Shown here: positions 6,520 to 15,794 of the stretch, in pieces
How the letters are laid out: every line of letters begins with the position of its first letter
Numbering within the stretch: position 1 is the stretch's first letter
DNA from: CAZDIO01 sp964505555
Lineage (GTDB): Bacteria; Bdellovibrionota_C; UBA2361; SZUA-149; CAZDIO01
DNA length: 29,025 nucleotides
Assembly (NCBI GenBank): GCA_964505555.1
Contig: CAZDIO010000023.1
Coordinates: 1-29,025 of the forward strand
Reading direction: 5' to 3'
Notes under the pieces: model-generated
Database searches by the model: none
What the model was told of the DNA's origin: nothing
What the model saw: only the letters and a program-made list of their open reading frames with translations
Made by a program: the position numbers and the translations under genes

Positions 6520-8116
6520 GCATCGCGATAAGATTATTGAGTACCTTTTACAATCGGGGCAGTTGCTTTTTGGAGATAAGGAGGAACTGCAAAAGAGAAC
6601 CATTTCCACGCTTTCCTTTGATTCGAGAACTGTTGAGCGAGGAGGTGTCTTTTTTGCTATTCGTGGTGAAAAGGATGACGGGGGGAGTTATCTTCGCGCT
6701 GCTGTAAGCCATGGAGCGCAACTTCTCTGTTGTGAGCGAGGAAGCGCTCTCGAGGATTTCAATTTTGGATCTCCAATTATCATCGTTGATGATATTCGAG
6801 AAACCCTTGCTCAGTGCGCAGCTCGTTATTATCAAAATCCATCAGAGAAACTTTTTTCTATTGCGGTAACCGGTACAAATGGAAAAACCTCCGTAAGTTG
6901 GATTCTCGCTGAGGCGCTTTCATTATTAAATACCCGATCGGCGCAGATTGGCACTCTGGGAATGAGAATGATGGGGGGTGAGCGCTTTAAAGAGACTGGA
7001 GTGACAACACCAGACCCACTCCTTCTTCAGCACTACTTTTCTCAGTGTGTAGAGAAAGGAATACAGGCGCTTGTGATGGAAGTCTCCTCTCACGGCATTG
7101 CCCAAAAGCGTATTTCAAGTATTGAGTGGGATAGCGCCGTATTTACAAGTTTTAGCCGAGATCATCTTGATTACCACGAAACGATTGAGGAGTATGAACG
7201 AGTAAAAGTAAGTTTCTTCACAAATTACTTTCCCTTCAGTAGAAAGAATAAAAAACAAGCGATTCTTAATCTCGATGATCCTGTGGGTGAGCGTATTGCC
7301 AAGGAGTTAAAAACAGCATTTCCAAATATCGGTGTTGTTGGTATCAGGATGGCTGATCCCAAAGGAGAATTCCCCTTCTCAGATTACGCGCTCAATCTTT
7401 CTTTAAAAGCAGTGGAGAAAAGTTTTTCTCACACCACACTTGAAATAATGACGAGTTTCGGAGAAACCCTACGTATCCAAACGAAACTGATTGGCAGTTA
7501 TAACATCATGAACGTTTTACTCGCTGTTGGAACTCTTTTAGGTCGAAACTATCCAAAGAAAGACATTGAAGAAGCACTTCCTCATGTTCCCCGCGTTCCT
7601 GGACGTTTAGAGCAGGTTTCAGAGGTGTCGGCGGTTCCTGTTTTTATCGACTACGCACATACTCCAGATGCGCTGATTCGAGCGCAGAGGGCTCTTCGAG
7701 AATTAATAGGTGACTCTCCCCATACTCGGAGGAAGGGTCGTTTAATTACGGTATTTGGATGTGGAGGTGATCGCGATCGGGGAAAAAGAAGATTAATGGG
7801 TGAAGCCGTTACTCAATATTCGGATGTAGCGGTAATTACCTCTGATAATCCTCGCTCTGAGGATCCCCAAGCAATTATTGATGAGATCATAATTGGGGTA
7901 AACGAAGCATCTGCAAATGGGTTAGCAACGCATCATGTTCATAGCGATCGCTTCGAGGCGATCGCGGCTGCCATTGGCGAGGCGAGAGAGGGGGACGTGG
8001 TTCTTATTGCAGGGAAAGGACATGAAGGATATCAGGAGATTCAGGGGAGAAAGATCCCTTTTTCTGATAAAGAGGTAGCTTTTGAAATTCTTAAAGAGAA
8101 ACAGTACGTACCCTAG
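6512..8116 (+). CDS. murE: UDP-N-acetylmuramoyl-L-alanyl-D-glutamate--2,6-diaminopimelate ligase MurE
   Basis: MurE is a cytosolic ATP-dependent Mur ligase adding the third stem-peptide residue. In this 534 aa protein the visible motifs are the N-terminal UDP-substrate domain (LSFDSRTVERGGVFFAIRG), the P-loop TGTNGKTS (about 120-127), TTPDP (165-169), MEVSSHGI (189-196), SRDHLDYH (215-222), the lysine that is carbamylated in homologues (about K232, in RVKVSFF), the FIDYAHTPDAL strand (about 378-388) and DNPRSEDP (445-452). DNPR is the signature of enzymes that take meso-diaminopimelate rather than lysine, so this organism should have DAP-type peptidoglycan. It starts at GTG 6512, inside the end of ftsI. 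Confidence 0.96.
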   Translation: MDKHRDKIIEYLLQSGQLLFGDKEELQKRTISTLSFDSRTVERGGVFFAIRGEKDDGGSYLRAAVSHGAQLLCCERGSALEDFNFGSPIIIVDDIRETLAQCAARYYQNPSEKLFSIAVTGTNGKTSVSWILAEALSLLNTRSAQIGTLGMRMMGGERFKETGVTTPDPLLLQHYFSQCVEKGIQALVMEVSSHGIAQKRISSIEWDSAVFTSFSRDHLDYHETIEEYERVKVSFFTNYFPFSRKNKKQAILNLDDPVGERIAKELKTAFPNIGVVGIRMADPKGEFPFSDYALNLSLKAVEKSFSHTTLEIMTSFGETLRIQTKLIGSYNIMNVLLAVGTLLGRNYPKKDIEEALPHVPRVPGRLEQVSEVSAVPVFIDYAHTPDALIRAQRALRELIGDSPHTRRKGRLITVFGCGGDRDRGKRRLMGEAVTQYSDVAVITSDNPRSEDPQAIIDEIIIGVNEASANGLATHHVHSDRFEAIAAAIGEAREGDVVLIAGKGHEGYQEIQGRKIPFSDKEVAFEILKEKQYVP

Positions 8117-9610
8117 ATGGCATATACAAAATCTGTTCAAGAGATCGTAAACACCTTACAAGGGGAGTGCATCGGCAATGCACAGAACATGGCTCATCTC
8201 TGTCGAGGTGTATCGATCGATACCCGTGAACTGAGAGAAAGCGAGTTGTATGTGGCACGGGTTGGTCTCCGTGCCGATGGACATGAGTTTTTGGTCCAGG
8301 CGATTGAAAAAGGGGCTGTTGCTTCAATTGTTGAGCGTAGCGCATTAGAGAAAAAAGATAGGGCAGAAAAAGTTAAGGAACTTTCCTCCAACTATCAAAA
8401 CCATAGCTTTATTCTTGTAGACGATAGCACCGCTGCCCTTGCGATACTTGCCAAAAACTATCGCCGAGAATTTATCTTTCCTGTTATCTGCATTACCGGA
8501 TCAAACGGAAAGACAACAACAAAAGAGCTTGTTCGTCAGTTGCTCATAACTCTTGTTGGTTCAGGTACGGCAAGCGAACGCTCATTTAACAATCATGTGG
8601 GGCTTCCAAGAAGTATCTTACAAGCAAATCGTGAAGACTCTTGGCTTTTGCTTGAGGCAGGAATGAATCATCAAGGAGAGCTTGATTTTTTGGGAAGCGT
8701 TGCTGAACCAGATCTTGGCGCGGTGTTAAATGTTGGACCGGTTCATCTTGAGCATTTTCCTTCTCTGGCGGCGATTGCAGATGCAAAATGCGAGCTACTC
8801 TCTCGGGTAAAAGCTGAAGGTCATTGGATCTATCGAGCTGATGACGCTGAACTTCTTGCTGCGGTCAAGCGGTTGCAAGAGCGAAATTTAAAAGAGTCAA
8901 AGAAGACACCATTGATGACAACATTTGCGCTCTTAGCAGCAGCAGACTTTCAAGCAAGTAACGTTGAATTGAATCAAGAAAGGGGTATCTCGTTTACTGT
9001 AAGCCGAAAGAATGAGAAAGAACGTTTTACACTTCCTCTTTTTGGAACTCACAATGTCTACAACGCGCTCGCAGCAATCGCTCTTGTCTGCAGAGCATTT
9101 CCAAAAATTACACTTGCTGATGCAAGTTCCGTGCTTCGTGAGGCAAAGGGGGCATCGATGCGTCTTGAGGTTGTGCAAGTTGGAGATTTACGAATTATTA
9201 ATGATGCCTACAATGCAAATCCTGTCTCGATGCAAGCGGGCTTTGATGCTCTTCAGCAAATTGCAGAGACCGGCAGATGTGGCGTAGTGCTTGGAGATAT
9301 GCTGGAGCTTGGGAAACATTCTGAAAAGTTCCATCGAGAATTAGGTTATCTTGTGGCAAAAGTTGGCCCAGCAAGGCTTATTTCAATTGGTAATTTTTCT
9401 CACCTTGTTGTAGCGTCTGCAAAGGAAAAAGGGCTCCAGAATGCGGTGGTTGCAAAAAATGCGGAAGAAGCAGCGCAAGCAGTTGTGCGTTGGAGAGAAG
9501 AGGGTATTTCAACCGTTTTTCTTAAAGCCTCACGAGGTATGGCGCTTGAAAAAATTATAGAGTTTGTTTCAAAGGAACTCCATGCTCTACCATCTGTATC
9601 AGCTAAGTGA
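8117..9610 (+). CDS. murF: UDP-N-acetylmuramoyl-tripeptide--D-alanyl-D-alanine ligase MurF
   Basis: MurF adds the D-Ala-D-Ala dipeptide to UDP-MurNAc-tripeptide in the cytosol, completing the Park nucleotide. The 497 aa protein shows the N-terminal VSIDTRELRESELYVA segment, the P-loop TGSNGKTTTKE (about 127-137), FNNHVGLPRSIL (158-168), LEAGMNHQGELD (179-190), NVGPVHLEHF (205-214), MRLEVV (348-353) and NDAYNANPVSM (362-372), followed by GVVLGDMLELG. All are typical of MurF. ATG 8117 follows the murE stop directly, indicating coupled translation. Its D-Ala-D-Ala substrate requires a Ddl ligase, which is not in this cluster. Confidence 0.96.
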   Translation: MAYTKSVQEIVNTLQGECIGNAQNMAHLCRGVSIDTRELRESELYVARVGLRADGHEFLVQAIEKGAVASIVERSALEKKDRAEKVKELSSNYQNHSFILVDDSTAALAILAKNYRREFIFPVICITGSNGKTTTKELVRQLLITLVGSGTASERSFNNHVGLPRSILQANREDSWLLLEAGMNHQGELDFLGSVAEPDLGAVLNVGPVHLEHFPSLAAIADAKCELLSRVKAEGHWIYRADDAELLAAVKRLQERNLKESKKTPLMTTFALLAAADFQASNVELNQERGISFTVSRKNEKERFTLPLFGTHNVYNALAAIALVCRAFPKITLADASSVLREAKGASMRLEVVQVGDLRIINDAYNANPVSMQAGFDALQQIAETGRCGVVLGDMLELGKHSEKFHRELGYLVAKVGPARLISIGNFSHLVVASAKEKGLQNAVVAKNAEEAAQAVVRWREEGISTVFLKASRGMALEKIIEFVSKELHALPSVSAK

Positions 9611-10658
9611 TCAGTTTAGCTTTTTAAACGTCTTTCGCTATCAAACTTTTCGTTCGATGGCGGCATTCTTACTCACCCTTGCTCTGGTGTTGGTTCTTCA
9701 ACCTCGTTTTATCCAATGGGTAAAATCAAGACAGGTAGGTCAACCGATCCGAAACGATGGTCCACAGTCTCATCTCAGTAAGCAAGGCACCCCAACAATG
9801 GGGGGATTGGTGGTGATTGTCGCGGTGGTTTTCTCTACCGTGCTTCTTGCTGATTTGCGGGTGCTTTATGTGTGGGTGATTATGGGACTGATCCTTGCGT
9901 TTGCACTCCTTGGGTTTATTGATGATTACAAGAAGGTTCGTGGAAAAAATAGTAAAGGTTTGAAAGCAAAAACTAAACTGATTTGGCAATGTCTTATTTC
10001 ACTTCTTGCGGTGGTGTTGTTATTGAGATTTGAACCAGGTTTTTCAACTATTGTGACGGTGCCATTTCTTAAAAATGTGCAGCTTGAATTAGGATATTGG
10101 TTCCTTCTCTTTTCGATGTTGGTTATCGTAGGCTGTTCAAATGCTGTAAATTTAACCGATGGCCTGGATGGGTTAGTAATCGGTCCGATCATGACCTGTT
10201 CTCTCGCCTATGGTGTTTTTTCCTATCTTTCAGGAAACTCTAATTTTGCCAGCTATTTACAAATTCCCTACATCCCAGGCTGTGGGGAGCTCGCTGTTTT
10301 TGCTGCTGCTGTAGTTGCCGGAGGGCTTGGGTTTTTATGGTTTAATAGTTTTCCCGCTCAGATTTTTATGGGAGATGTAGGATCACTCTCGCTGGGAGCA
10401 GGGATTGGTGCGCTTGCCATTATCACTAAACAAGAGTTGGTGCTTGTGCTCTGTGGAGGGATTTTTGTTCTTGAGGCGCTATCGGTAATTGCCCAAGTTC
10501 TGTCATTTAAACTAACTGGAAAAAGAGTTTTTAAGATGGCGCCGCTTCACCATCACTACGAATTGAAGGGAATATCAGAACCAAAGATTATCGTTCGTGC
10601 TTGGATTATTTCGATCGTTCTTGCGGTGCTTTCAATTGCAACTCTAAAACTTCGTTAA
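9582..10658 (+). CDS. mraY: Phospho-N-acetylmuramoyl-pentapeptide transferase MraY
   Basis: MraY is the polytopic inner-membrane enzyme that transfers phospho-MurNAc-pentapeptide to undecaprenyl phosphate, forming lipid I. The start at ATG 9582 (MLYHLYQLS) aligns with the N-terminus of E. coli MraY and has AAGGA five bases upstream, although the frame is open to 9564. It overlaps the end of murF by 29 bases. At 358 aa it is almost the same length as E. coli MraY (360). Motifs seen are RNDGPQSHLSKQGTPTMGG, FIDDYKKV, NAVNLTDGLDGL, FLWFNSFPAQIFMGDVGSL and APLHHHYELKG, including the acidic residues and HHH motif needed for catalysis. About ten membrane segments are expected. Confidence 0.97.
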   Translation: MLYHLYQLSDQFSFLNVFRYQTFRSMAAFLLTLALVLVLQPRFIQWVKSRQVGQPIRNDGPQSHLSKQGTPTMGGLVVIVAVVFSTVLLADLRVLYVWVIMGLILAFALLGFIDDYKKVRGKNSKGLKAKTKLIWQCLISLLAVVLLLRFEPGFSTIVTVPFLKNVQLELGYWFLLFSMLVIVGCSNAVNLTDGLDGLVIGPIMTCSLAYGVFSYLSGNSNFASYLQIPYIPGCGELAVFAAAVVAGGLGFLWFNSFPAQIFMGDVGSLSLGAGIGALAIITKQELVLVLCGGIFVLEALSVIAQVLSFKLTGKRVFKMAPLHHHYELKGISEPKIIVRAWIISIVLAVLSIATLKLR

Positions 10659-12190
10659 TGGTACAGCCAACTGTGAAAAACGTAGAAGCGGACCGAATTC
10701 GAACACTGCTCAAACGTGGTCGTGGGAAAAATATTCTCGTTGTTGGAGCAGGGGTTACAGGTCGTGCGGTAGCACAATTACTCACCTTGGCAGGGTATCT
10801 TGTGACGGTGATTGATGAAAGAGAAACTTCTCAATCAACACGAGAAGAGTTTCGACTACTTCGAGTGGAGTTAGTGGAGGGATTTAATAAGGAGGAAGAA
10901 TGGCTTGAGAAGAAAGAGTTCTCATTTGCTATTCTCAGTCCAGGAATCGCTCTGGAATCAAAACTTTGTGAGATGATCGGAAAGGCACGCATTCCCCGAG
11001 TATCTGAGATTGATCTCGGGGTAGCATTCCTGGGAATGCCCGAAATAGCGGTGACAGGAACGAACGGTAAAACTACAACTGTTCACCTCATTCATCAGAT
11101 GTTAACGGCAAGTAATCTATCGGCGAAACTTGTTGGAAATGTTGGATTTCCTTTTGTTAGTTTAATTGAACCGCAGCAACTTATTGCCGAGGAATCTCTT
11201 CAAGAGGGAAAAGTGCTGAGGAAAGAACTCCTGGTAGCAGAAGTTTCTAGTTATCAGCTAGAGTCAGCAGTTGATTTCGCACCTCATGTTGCTGTGTGGT
11301 TAAATATCGATGATGATCATCTAGAAAGACATGGGAGCATGGAGCAATATTTGCGGATGAAGGGACGAATTTTTTCTGGGCAAACCACAGAAAACGATTG
11401 GTCTTTAGTCTATAGAGACGATCCCTGTGCTGCAAAAATCAAACAATTTGTGCGCGGAAAATATTTTTCTTTTGGGAATGTTTACGAAGGGTGTGAGCGT
11501 GAGCAGTATGGATGTTTTTTTGTAAGAGCAGAAAAGCGGATTCTTCTTTTTCTTGATGGGAAGAAAGAAGAGTATTCACTTCAGCGGTGGAGTCTTTTGG
11601 GAACACATAACCTCGTCAACTGTTGTGCCGCCATTGCTGCTTCTCGGCTCATTGGCGCTACCCAAGAAGGAGTGCAATTAGCGATTGATTCTTTTCGTGG
11701 GCTTTCGCACCGATTAGAGGTGGTGCGAGTAAATGATGGAGTGATCTATATTAATGACTCCAAGGCAACAAATGTTTCTGCAACCTGTGCTGCGCTGCAT
11801 ACGGTGCGGGAGGAGTTTCAAAAGGCACCCATTGTGCTTCTCCTTGGTGGGCAAGCAAAAGCTGGCAGCCTCAAGCCGCTTCAGGCGGAACTTACTCGGG
11901 GAATAAAAGCGGTCTTGCTCTTTGGGGGGAGTCGTGAATATCTTTTTCAGGAACTTCAGAGTGAACAGGGACGAGCTTCTCAAAGTTTGCCATTCATCGA
12001 AAAATTTCAGAGCTTGGAGGACGCAGTGGAGAAAAGTAAAGAACTGTCATCTTCCGGAGATGTCGTGCTGTTAGCTCCGGCGTGTGCAAGCTTTGATGCT
12101 TTTAAAAATTATGCTCAACGTGGGGAGCGTTTTTGTGAGCTCGTTTGTAGAGAAGAGCTGCGGAAGTTGCAGGCAGAAAGTGTAGGTTAA
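10658..12190 (+). CDS. murD: UDP-N-acetylmuramoyl-L-alanine--D-glutamate ligase MurD
   Basis: MurD adds D-glutamate to UDP-MurNAc-L-Ala in the cytosol. The start is ATG 10658, overlapping the mraY stop by one base; a longer frame from 10601 would run inside mraY. Motifs are a Rossmann-like GAGVTGRAVA (30-39), the P-loop TGTNGKTTT (133-141), EVSSYQLES (195-203), NIDDDHLERHG (216-226), the MKGRIF lysine near 235 (carbamylated in homologues), YINDSKATN, LLGGQAKAG and ASFDAFKNYAQRGERF near the C-terminus. At 510 aa it is longer than E. coli MurD (438), mainly through extra residues in the central domain (about 170-192) and the C-terminal domain. No disabling change is seen. Confidence 0.95.
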   Translation: MVQPTVKNVEADRIRTLLKRGRGKNILVVGAGVTGRAVAQLLTLAGYLVTVIDERETSQSTREEFRLLRVELVEGFNKEEEWLEKKEFSFAILSPGIALESKLCEMIGKARIPRVSEIDLGVAFLGMPEIAVTGTNGKTTTVHLIHQMLTASNLSAKLVGNVGFPFVSLIEPQQLIAEESLQEGKVLRKELLVAEVSSYQLESAVDFAPHVAVWLNIDDDHLERHGSMEQYLRMKGRIFSGQTTENDWSLVYRDDPCAAKIKQFVRGKYFSFGNVYEGCEREQYGCFFVRAEKRILLFLDGKKEEYSLQRWSLLGTHNLVNCCAAIAASRLIGATQEGVQLAIDSFRGLSHRLEVVRVNDGVIYINDSKATNVSATCAALHTVREEFQKAPIVLLLGGQAKAGSLKPLQAELTRGIKAVLLFGGSREYLFQELQSEQGRASQSLPFIEKFQSLEDAVEKSKELSSSGDVVLLAPACASFDAFKNYAQRGERFCELVCREELRKLQAESVG

Positions 12191-12223
12191 TTGATAACCT
12201 AAAAATTGTAGAGAGGAGGATCG

Positions 12224-13561
12224 ATGCTTTGTCCATTATGTGGCACCCCAGTTGGTGAGCGTGTGACGCTCTGTGAACCGTGCCGAGCAAAGCAGTTGGT
12301 GGGAGAAGCAGAGCAACGTTTTCATCGTGGAAGAAGTGAAAACGAGGAAGAGCAAAGCAGAGTTGAAGATCTCGGGGTTGAGGAGAGCTTGGAAGAGGAA
12401 AAAGAAGATTCTCAGCCTGTTGAGATCGAGAGTGCAGAGGGACAAGAGGAAGTTGGGGAAGAGGAAGAACTTTCATTTGCTGGTTTTTGGCTGCGGTTTG
12501 TTGCCTTTCTTGTTGATTGGTGTGTGGTCTTTGGAGTAGCGCTTGTTCTTTCTGTTGTTGGAAGTAATATTTTAACGAAATATCGCTTACAGTTAGTTCA
12601 TAACTTGCTTGCAGAGAGTGGAGGGAATGCAGAGATAGAAACAATTCTAACACTCCAGGCAACCTCTCTTTTGTTACTTGGAATAAGTTTCTTTGTTGCG
12701 CTCTTGTACCATACCTTCATGGAAGCTTCGAGTTTAGAAGGAACGCTTGGCAAGCTTACGTTGAATCTTCATGTGGTAAACGCAGAGGGCAGTTCGATAT
12801 CTTTCCCGCAGGCGCTTATTCGAAATTTTTCAAAGTTGTTTTCATTGTTGTTTTTCTTTTTTGGTTTTCTTATTGCGGCGTTTACTTCACAGAAGCAAGC
12901 GCTCCATGATATTCTCTCTCGCACGTTTGTCATTCGGAGAACCACTCCATCGACTGTTCAAGTAATTACCGTTGCTGTTTTTTCATTCCTTCTTTCGGCA
13001 AGTTTGACGTTTATGGGGAGCCGATTTCTACTGCAATATTCTACCTCTTCCTCCAGTGGAGGAGAGTCAACAGTGGGGAAGCCACGTAAATTGGTCACCT
13101 CGTATAACGTTCTTGGTGAAGCTCGCTTTGGGAGGGGAGAGTCGCTGAAGTTTACTTCATCCCTTGCGTTATGGGATAAGGGAAAAGAAACAATTCAGAT
13201 TGCATTTTTTCCATTTGAGATCTCCTCTCAGGAGGCAACGGCGATGCATCAAGCGAATGCCTTTATCCTTGGGGAGGCAAAACAAGGTCGACCGTATGTG
13301 CTGTGGTCGTTTTCTTTGCGTCGCAATCAGTGTGAGGTCTATGCCATAGAAAGATCGACAATGACATTTTATAATATTTCTGGTGCTTCTGAACCGTTGG
13401 TGTTGAATCAACAATCGAGAGATCCGGCGATTAAGCATTTTGACTGTACCAGAGATTCCCTCCCTGGTGAAATCAAGCTTACTTCTGAAGAACACGGAGG
13501 GATTGTTTTTAATGTCAATTTCGATGCAACGTTGGCGGAAGTGCCCTTAGTGAGGGAGTAA
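12224..13561 (+). CDS. Zinc-ribbon and RDD-domain membrane protein of unknown function
   Basis: This 445 aa protein starts at ATG 12224 behind a strong ribosome binding site (AGAGGAGG). It opens with a small zinc ribbon (C3-x2-C6 and C17-x2-C20), then a Glu-rich, probably disordered linker (about 38-82). An RDD-family membrane domain follows: span 1 about 86-112 with R91 and D98, span 2 about 146-165, the EGTLGKLTLNLHVV motif (172-185), R200, span 3 about 204-222, and QKQALHDILSRTFVI (223-237). A fourth span (about 246-270) leads to a C-terminal domain of about 170 residues, rich in beta-like segments, that I do not recognise. RDD proteins have mixed or unknown roles, and none is a standard dcw gene. 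Its place between murD and ftsW implies co-expression with wall synthesis. Four spans and a cytosolic zinc ribbon would put the C-terminal domain in the cytosol (inference). Confidence 0.85.
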   Translation: MLCPLCGTPVGERVTLCEPCRAKQLVGEAEQRFHRGRSENEEEQSRVEDLGVEESLEEEKEDSQPVEIESAEGQEEVGEEEELSFAGFWLRFVAFLVDWCVVFGVALVLSVVGSNILTKYRLQLVHNLLAESGGNAEIETILTLQATSLLLLGISFFVALLYHTFMEASSLEGTLGKLTLNLHVVNAEGSSISFPQALIRNFSKLFSLLFFFFGFLIAAFTSQKQALHDILSRTFVIRRTTPSTVQVITVAVFSFLLSASLTFMGSRFLLQYSTSSSSGGESTVGKPRKLVTSYNVLGEARFGRGESLKFTSSLALWDKGKETIQIAFFPFEISSQEATAMHQANAFILGEAKQGRPYVLWSFSLRRNQCEVYAIERSTMTFYNISGASEPLVLNQQSRDPAIKHFDCTRDSLPGEIKLTSEEHGGIVFNVNFDATLAEVPLVRE

Positions 13562-13570
13562 GAACAACGA

Positions 13571-14698
13571 GTGTTGCTTGATTACCATCACGAAAACTCT
13601 TTTTCTTCAACACGGCCAGTTGACCCCTGGCTGTTAGTGTCTCTCGTAATTCTCCTTGCGGTGAGTGTCTTAATGATTTACTCCACCACGGCGGTTACCG
13701 CCCAACAGTCCTTTGCGGATGCAGGGGCAATCATCAAGCATCATCTTGGACATCTATTTTTAGGAATTATCGCACTTTTATTAAGCTACTGTGTTAACCC
13801 TTTTTTCTACCATCGTCATTCGCAGTGGCTCCTTATTGTATCATTAGTTCTTTTAAGTCTCGTGCTGATTCCAGGAGTTGGCCACGTATCGGGAGGTGCC
13901 AGGCGATGGTTAACGCTTGGACCACTTCGTCTTCAACCCAGTGAGTTAGTAAAAATGATGCTTATCTGTTATTTCGCTTCTTATATTGGAAGGCATCAAG
14001 AGAAGCTTAGAAATTTTCTTCCCGGTTCGCTTTTGCCGTTTTCAATTGTTTCAATCTTTGCGTTGTTGCTCCTTTTGGAGCCTGACTTTGGAACGACGGT
14101 AGTTATTTTTCTTGTTGTCTTTGCGCAATTTTTTACAGTTTCAAGAATGAAACACCTCTTTCTGATTGCTCTGGTTGGGTTAACTTCTGTTGTTTCTCTC
14201 ATTGTTATCTCTCCCTATCGATTTCGCCGTTTTCAGATGTTTCTTGATCCTTTTCAGGACCCATCAAACTCTGGATATCAGTTAATTCAATCCCTTATTG
14301 CCGTGGGATCAGGGGGGATTACGGGAACTGGGCTTGGTGCAGGAAAGCAGAAACTGTTTTATCTTCCAGCCGCGCACACCGATTTTATTTACGCCGTTAT
14401 TGCTGAAGAGCTTGGATTAATCGGCGCGGCATTTATAATTTTTTTATTTCTCCTCATTGCCTTTCGTGGAATCACTGTTTCTCGAAGATTAGAGAAAAAT
14501 GTGTATCTTTCCACCTTATCGTTGGGAATTACACTTCTTCTTGTCATTCCGGCACTTCTTAATGTTTCTGTGGTGCTTGGGTTATTGCCAACAAAGGGCA
14601 TGGTCCTTCCTTTTATCGCTTACGGAGGAACGGCGACCGTTGTGAATCTTATGCTCATGGGAGTTCTTCTTCGACTCTCTCGAATCGAGCTTAGCTAA
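13571..14698 (+). CDS. ftsW: Septal peptidoglycan glycosyltransferase FtsW (SEDS family)
   Basis: FtsW is the polytopic SEDS polymerase that makes septal glycan strands from lipid II as a complex with FtsI. The 375 aa protein carries hallmark segments: the first span with VSVLMIYSTTAV, the GGARRWLTLGPLRLQPSELVK region, LLLEPDFGTTVVIFL (containing the Asp essential in SEDS enzymes), SGYQLIQSLIAVGSGGITGTGLG, the HTDFIYAVIAEELGLIGA segment, and the C-terminal LPTKGMVLPFIAYGGTA. About ten membrane spans are expected. The start is GTG 13571 (TTG 13574 is an alternative), and the ribosome binding site is weak. The stop overlaps the murG ATG by one base. The GITGTGLGAGKQK loop distinguishes it from a purely RodA-like assignment only weakly; the murG neighbour supports FtsW. 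Confidence 0.95.
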   Translation: MLLDYHHENSFSSTRPVDPWLLVSLVILLAVSVLMIYSTTAVTAQQSFADAGAIIKHHLGHLFLGIIALLLSYCVNPFFYHRHSQWLLIVSLVLLSLVLIPGVGHVSGGARRWLTLGPLRLQPSELVKMMLICYFASYIGRHQEKLRNFLPGSLLPFSIVSIFALLLLLEPDFGTTVVIFLVVFAQFFTVSRMKHLFLIALVGLTSVVSLIVISPYRFRRFQMFLDPFQDPSNSGYQLIQSLIAVGSGGITGTGLGAGKQKLFYLPAAHTDFIYAVIAEELGLIGAAFIIFLFLLIAFRGITVSRRLEKNVYLSTLSLGITLLLVIPALLNVSVVLGLLPTKGMVLPFIAYGGTATVVNLMLMGVLLRLSRIELS

Positions 14699-15768
14699 TG
14701 CGGGTAATCATTGCTGCAGGAGGAACCGGGGGTCATCTTTTTCCAGCGCTTGCTGTTGCGGAGGCTCTTCATGCAGAGGGAAAAGAAACTGAGATCACGT
14801 TTATTGGGGTAGGGACTGAGCTTGAAAAAAAGCTGCTTGGAAAAACTCCTTTTAGACATCATGTGGTTCCTTTTACTGGGCTTGTTGGGAAGGGAATAAA
14901 GGGCGTAGGGGCTGTCATGTTTCAGCTACCAAGGGCGTTTTTTAAGGTAATGAAGCTCTATCTTCAACACCGGCCAGATCTGGTGATCGGTTTTGGTGGC
15001 TATCCATCGGTGGTGCCTGTTTGTGTGGCGAAATGTTTATTTATCCCGGTGTTTATTCATGAACAAAATGTGCAGATCGGAGTTGCTAATAAAATGCTCT
15101 CACTTTTTTCAAAAAAAACATTTGCGGTGCATGGAGCACAGGGGTTTTGGGGCCGAAACGTCGAGCATCTTGATAATCCGGTGCGTGCGGTGTTTCGTGA
15201 AGTTTCCCCTTGGAGATCTCCAAAAGCGGGGGAGCCGTTTTGTTTACTTGTTTTTGGAGGAAGTCAGGGAGCAAGATCATTAAATAGTGCAATGGTGGAG
15301 CTGGCAGAACTTTTCTCACAGCTTTCGATTCGCGTGATTCATCAGACAGGGCGAAATGATTTTTCCCGAGTAAAAGAGGGATACGCGCGGGGTTCAAATC
15401 TTTCTGTGGAGGTTGTTGAGTTTATCGATGATATGAAGAGTGCCTATGAGCAAGCGCATCTTGTGGTGTGTCGCGCTGGAGCGATGAGTGTTTCAGAGCT
15501 GAGTGCGGTACGACGTCCTGTAATTTTTGTGCCATTAGCGATCGCCCTTGGTCATCAGGCAAAAAATGCTGAACATCTTGTTCAGAGAAAGAGAGCACTT
15601 ATCGTTTTAGATAATCAGGAACTTGGGAAACGACTTGGTGAGATCCTCGTTGATTTTGTGCGGCATCCTGAGAAGCTTGAAGCGATGGTAGCGCAGGATG
15701 CAGGGAAAAATTCCACGACCTTTTCTGCGGACATTATTGCTAAGAGTGCTCGATTAATTATCGAGTAG
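14698..15768 (+). CDS. murG: Lipid II synthase MurG (N-acetylglucosaminyltransferase)
   Basis: MurG is a peripheral membrane GT-B glycosyltransferase that transfers GlcNAc from UDP-GlcNAc to lipid I, giving lipid II. The 356 aa protein (E. coli: 355) shows the N-terminal GGTGGH loop (residues 8-13), GFGGYPSVVPV and FIHEQNVQIG in the N-domain. LLVFGGSQGARSLN opens the C-domain, and CRAGAMSVSELSAVRRPVIF plus ALGHQAKNAEHL form the nucleotide-sugar pocket. Its ATG overlaps the ftsW stop, consistent with supply of lipid II next to its polymerase. A gap of 178 bases with a palindrome separates it from murC, the first clear break in the cluster. Confidence 0.96.
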   Translation: MRVIIAAGGTGGHLFPALAVAEALHAEGKETEITFIGVGTELEKKLLGKTPFRHHVVPFTGLVGKGIKGVGAVMFQLPRAFFKVMKLYLQHRPDLVIGFGGYPSVVPVCVAKCLFIPVFIHEQNVQIGVANKMLSLFSKKTFAVHGAQGFWGRNVEHLDNPVRAVFREVSPWRSPKAGEPFCLLVFGGSQGARSLNSAMVELAELFSQLSIRVIHQTGRNDFSRVKEGYARGSNLSVEVVEFIDDMKSAYEQAHLVVCRAGAMSVSELSAVRRPVIFVPLAIALGHQAKNAEHLVQRKRALIVLDNQELGKRLGEILVDFVRHPEKLEAMVAQDAGKNSTTFSADIIAKSARLIIE

Positions 15769-15794
15769 TACTCGCCTCAAATACTACTGACGCC

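Noticed and set aside
12102..12662. 186 aa - strand ORF
   Set aside because: It runs antisense to the end of murD and the RDD gene; low-complexity Leu/Gln-rich translation, no start signal.
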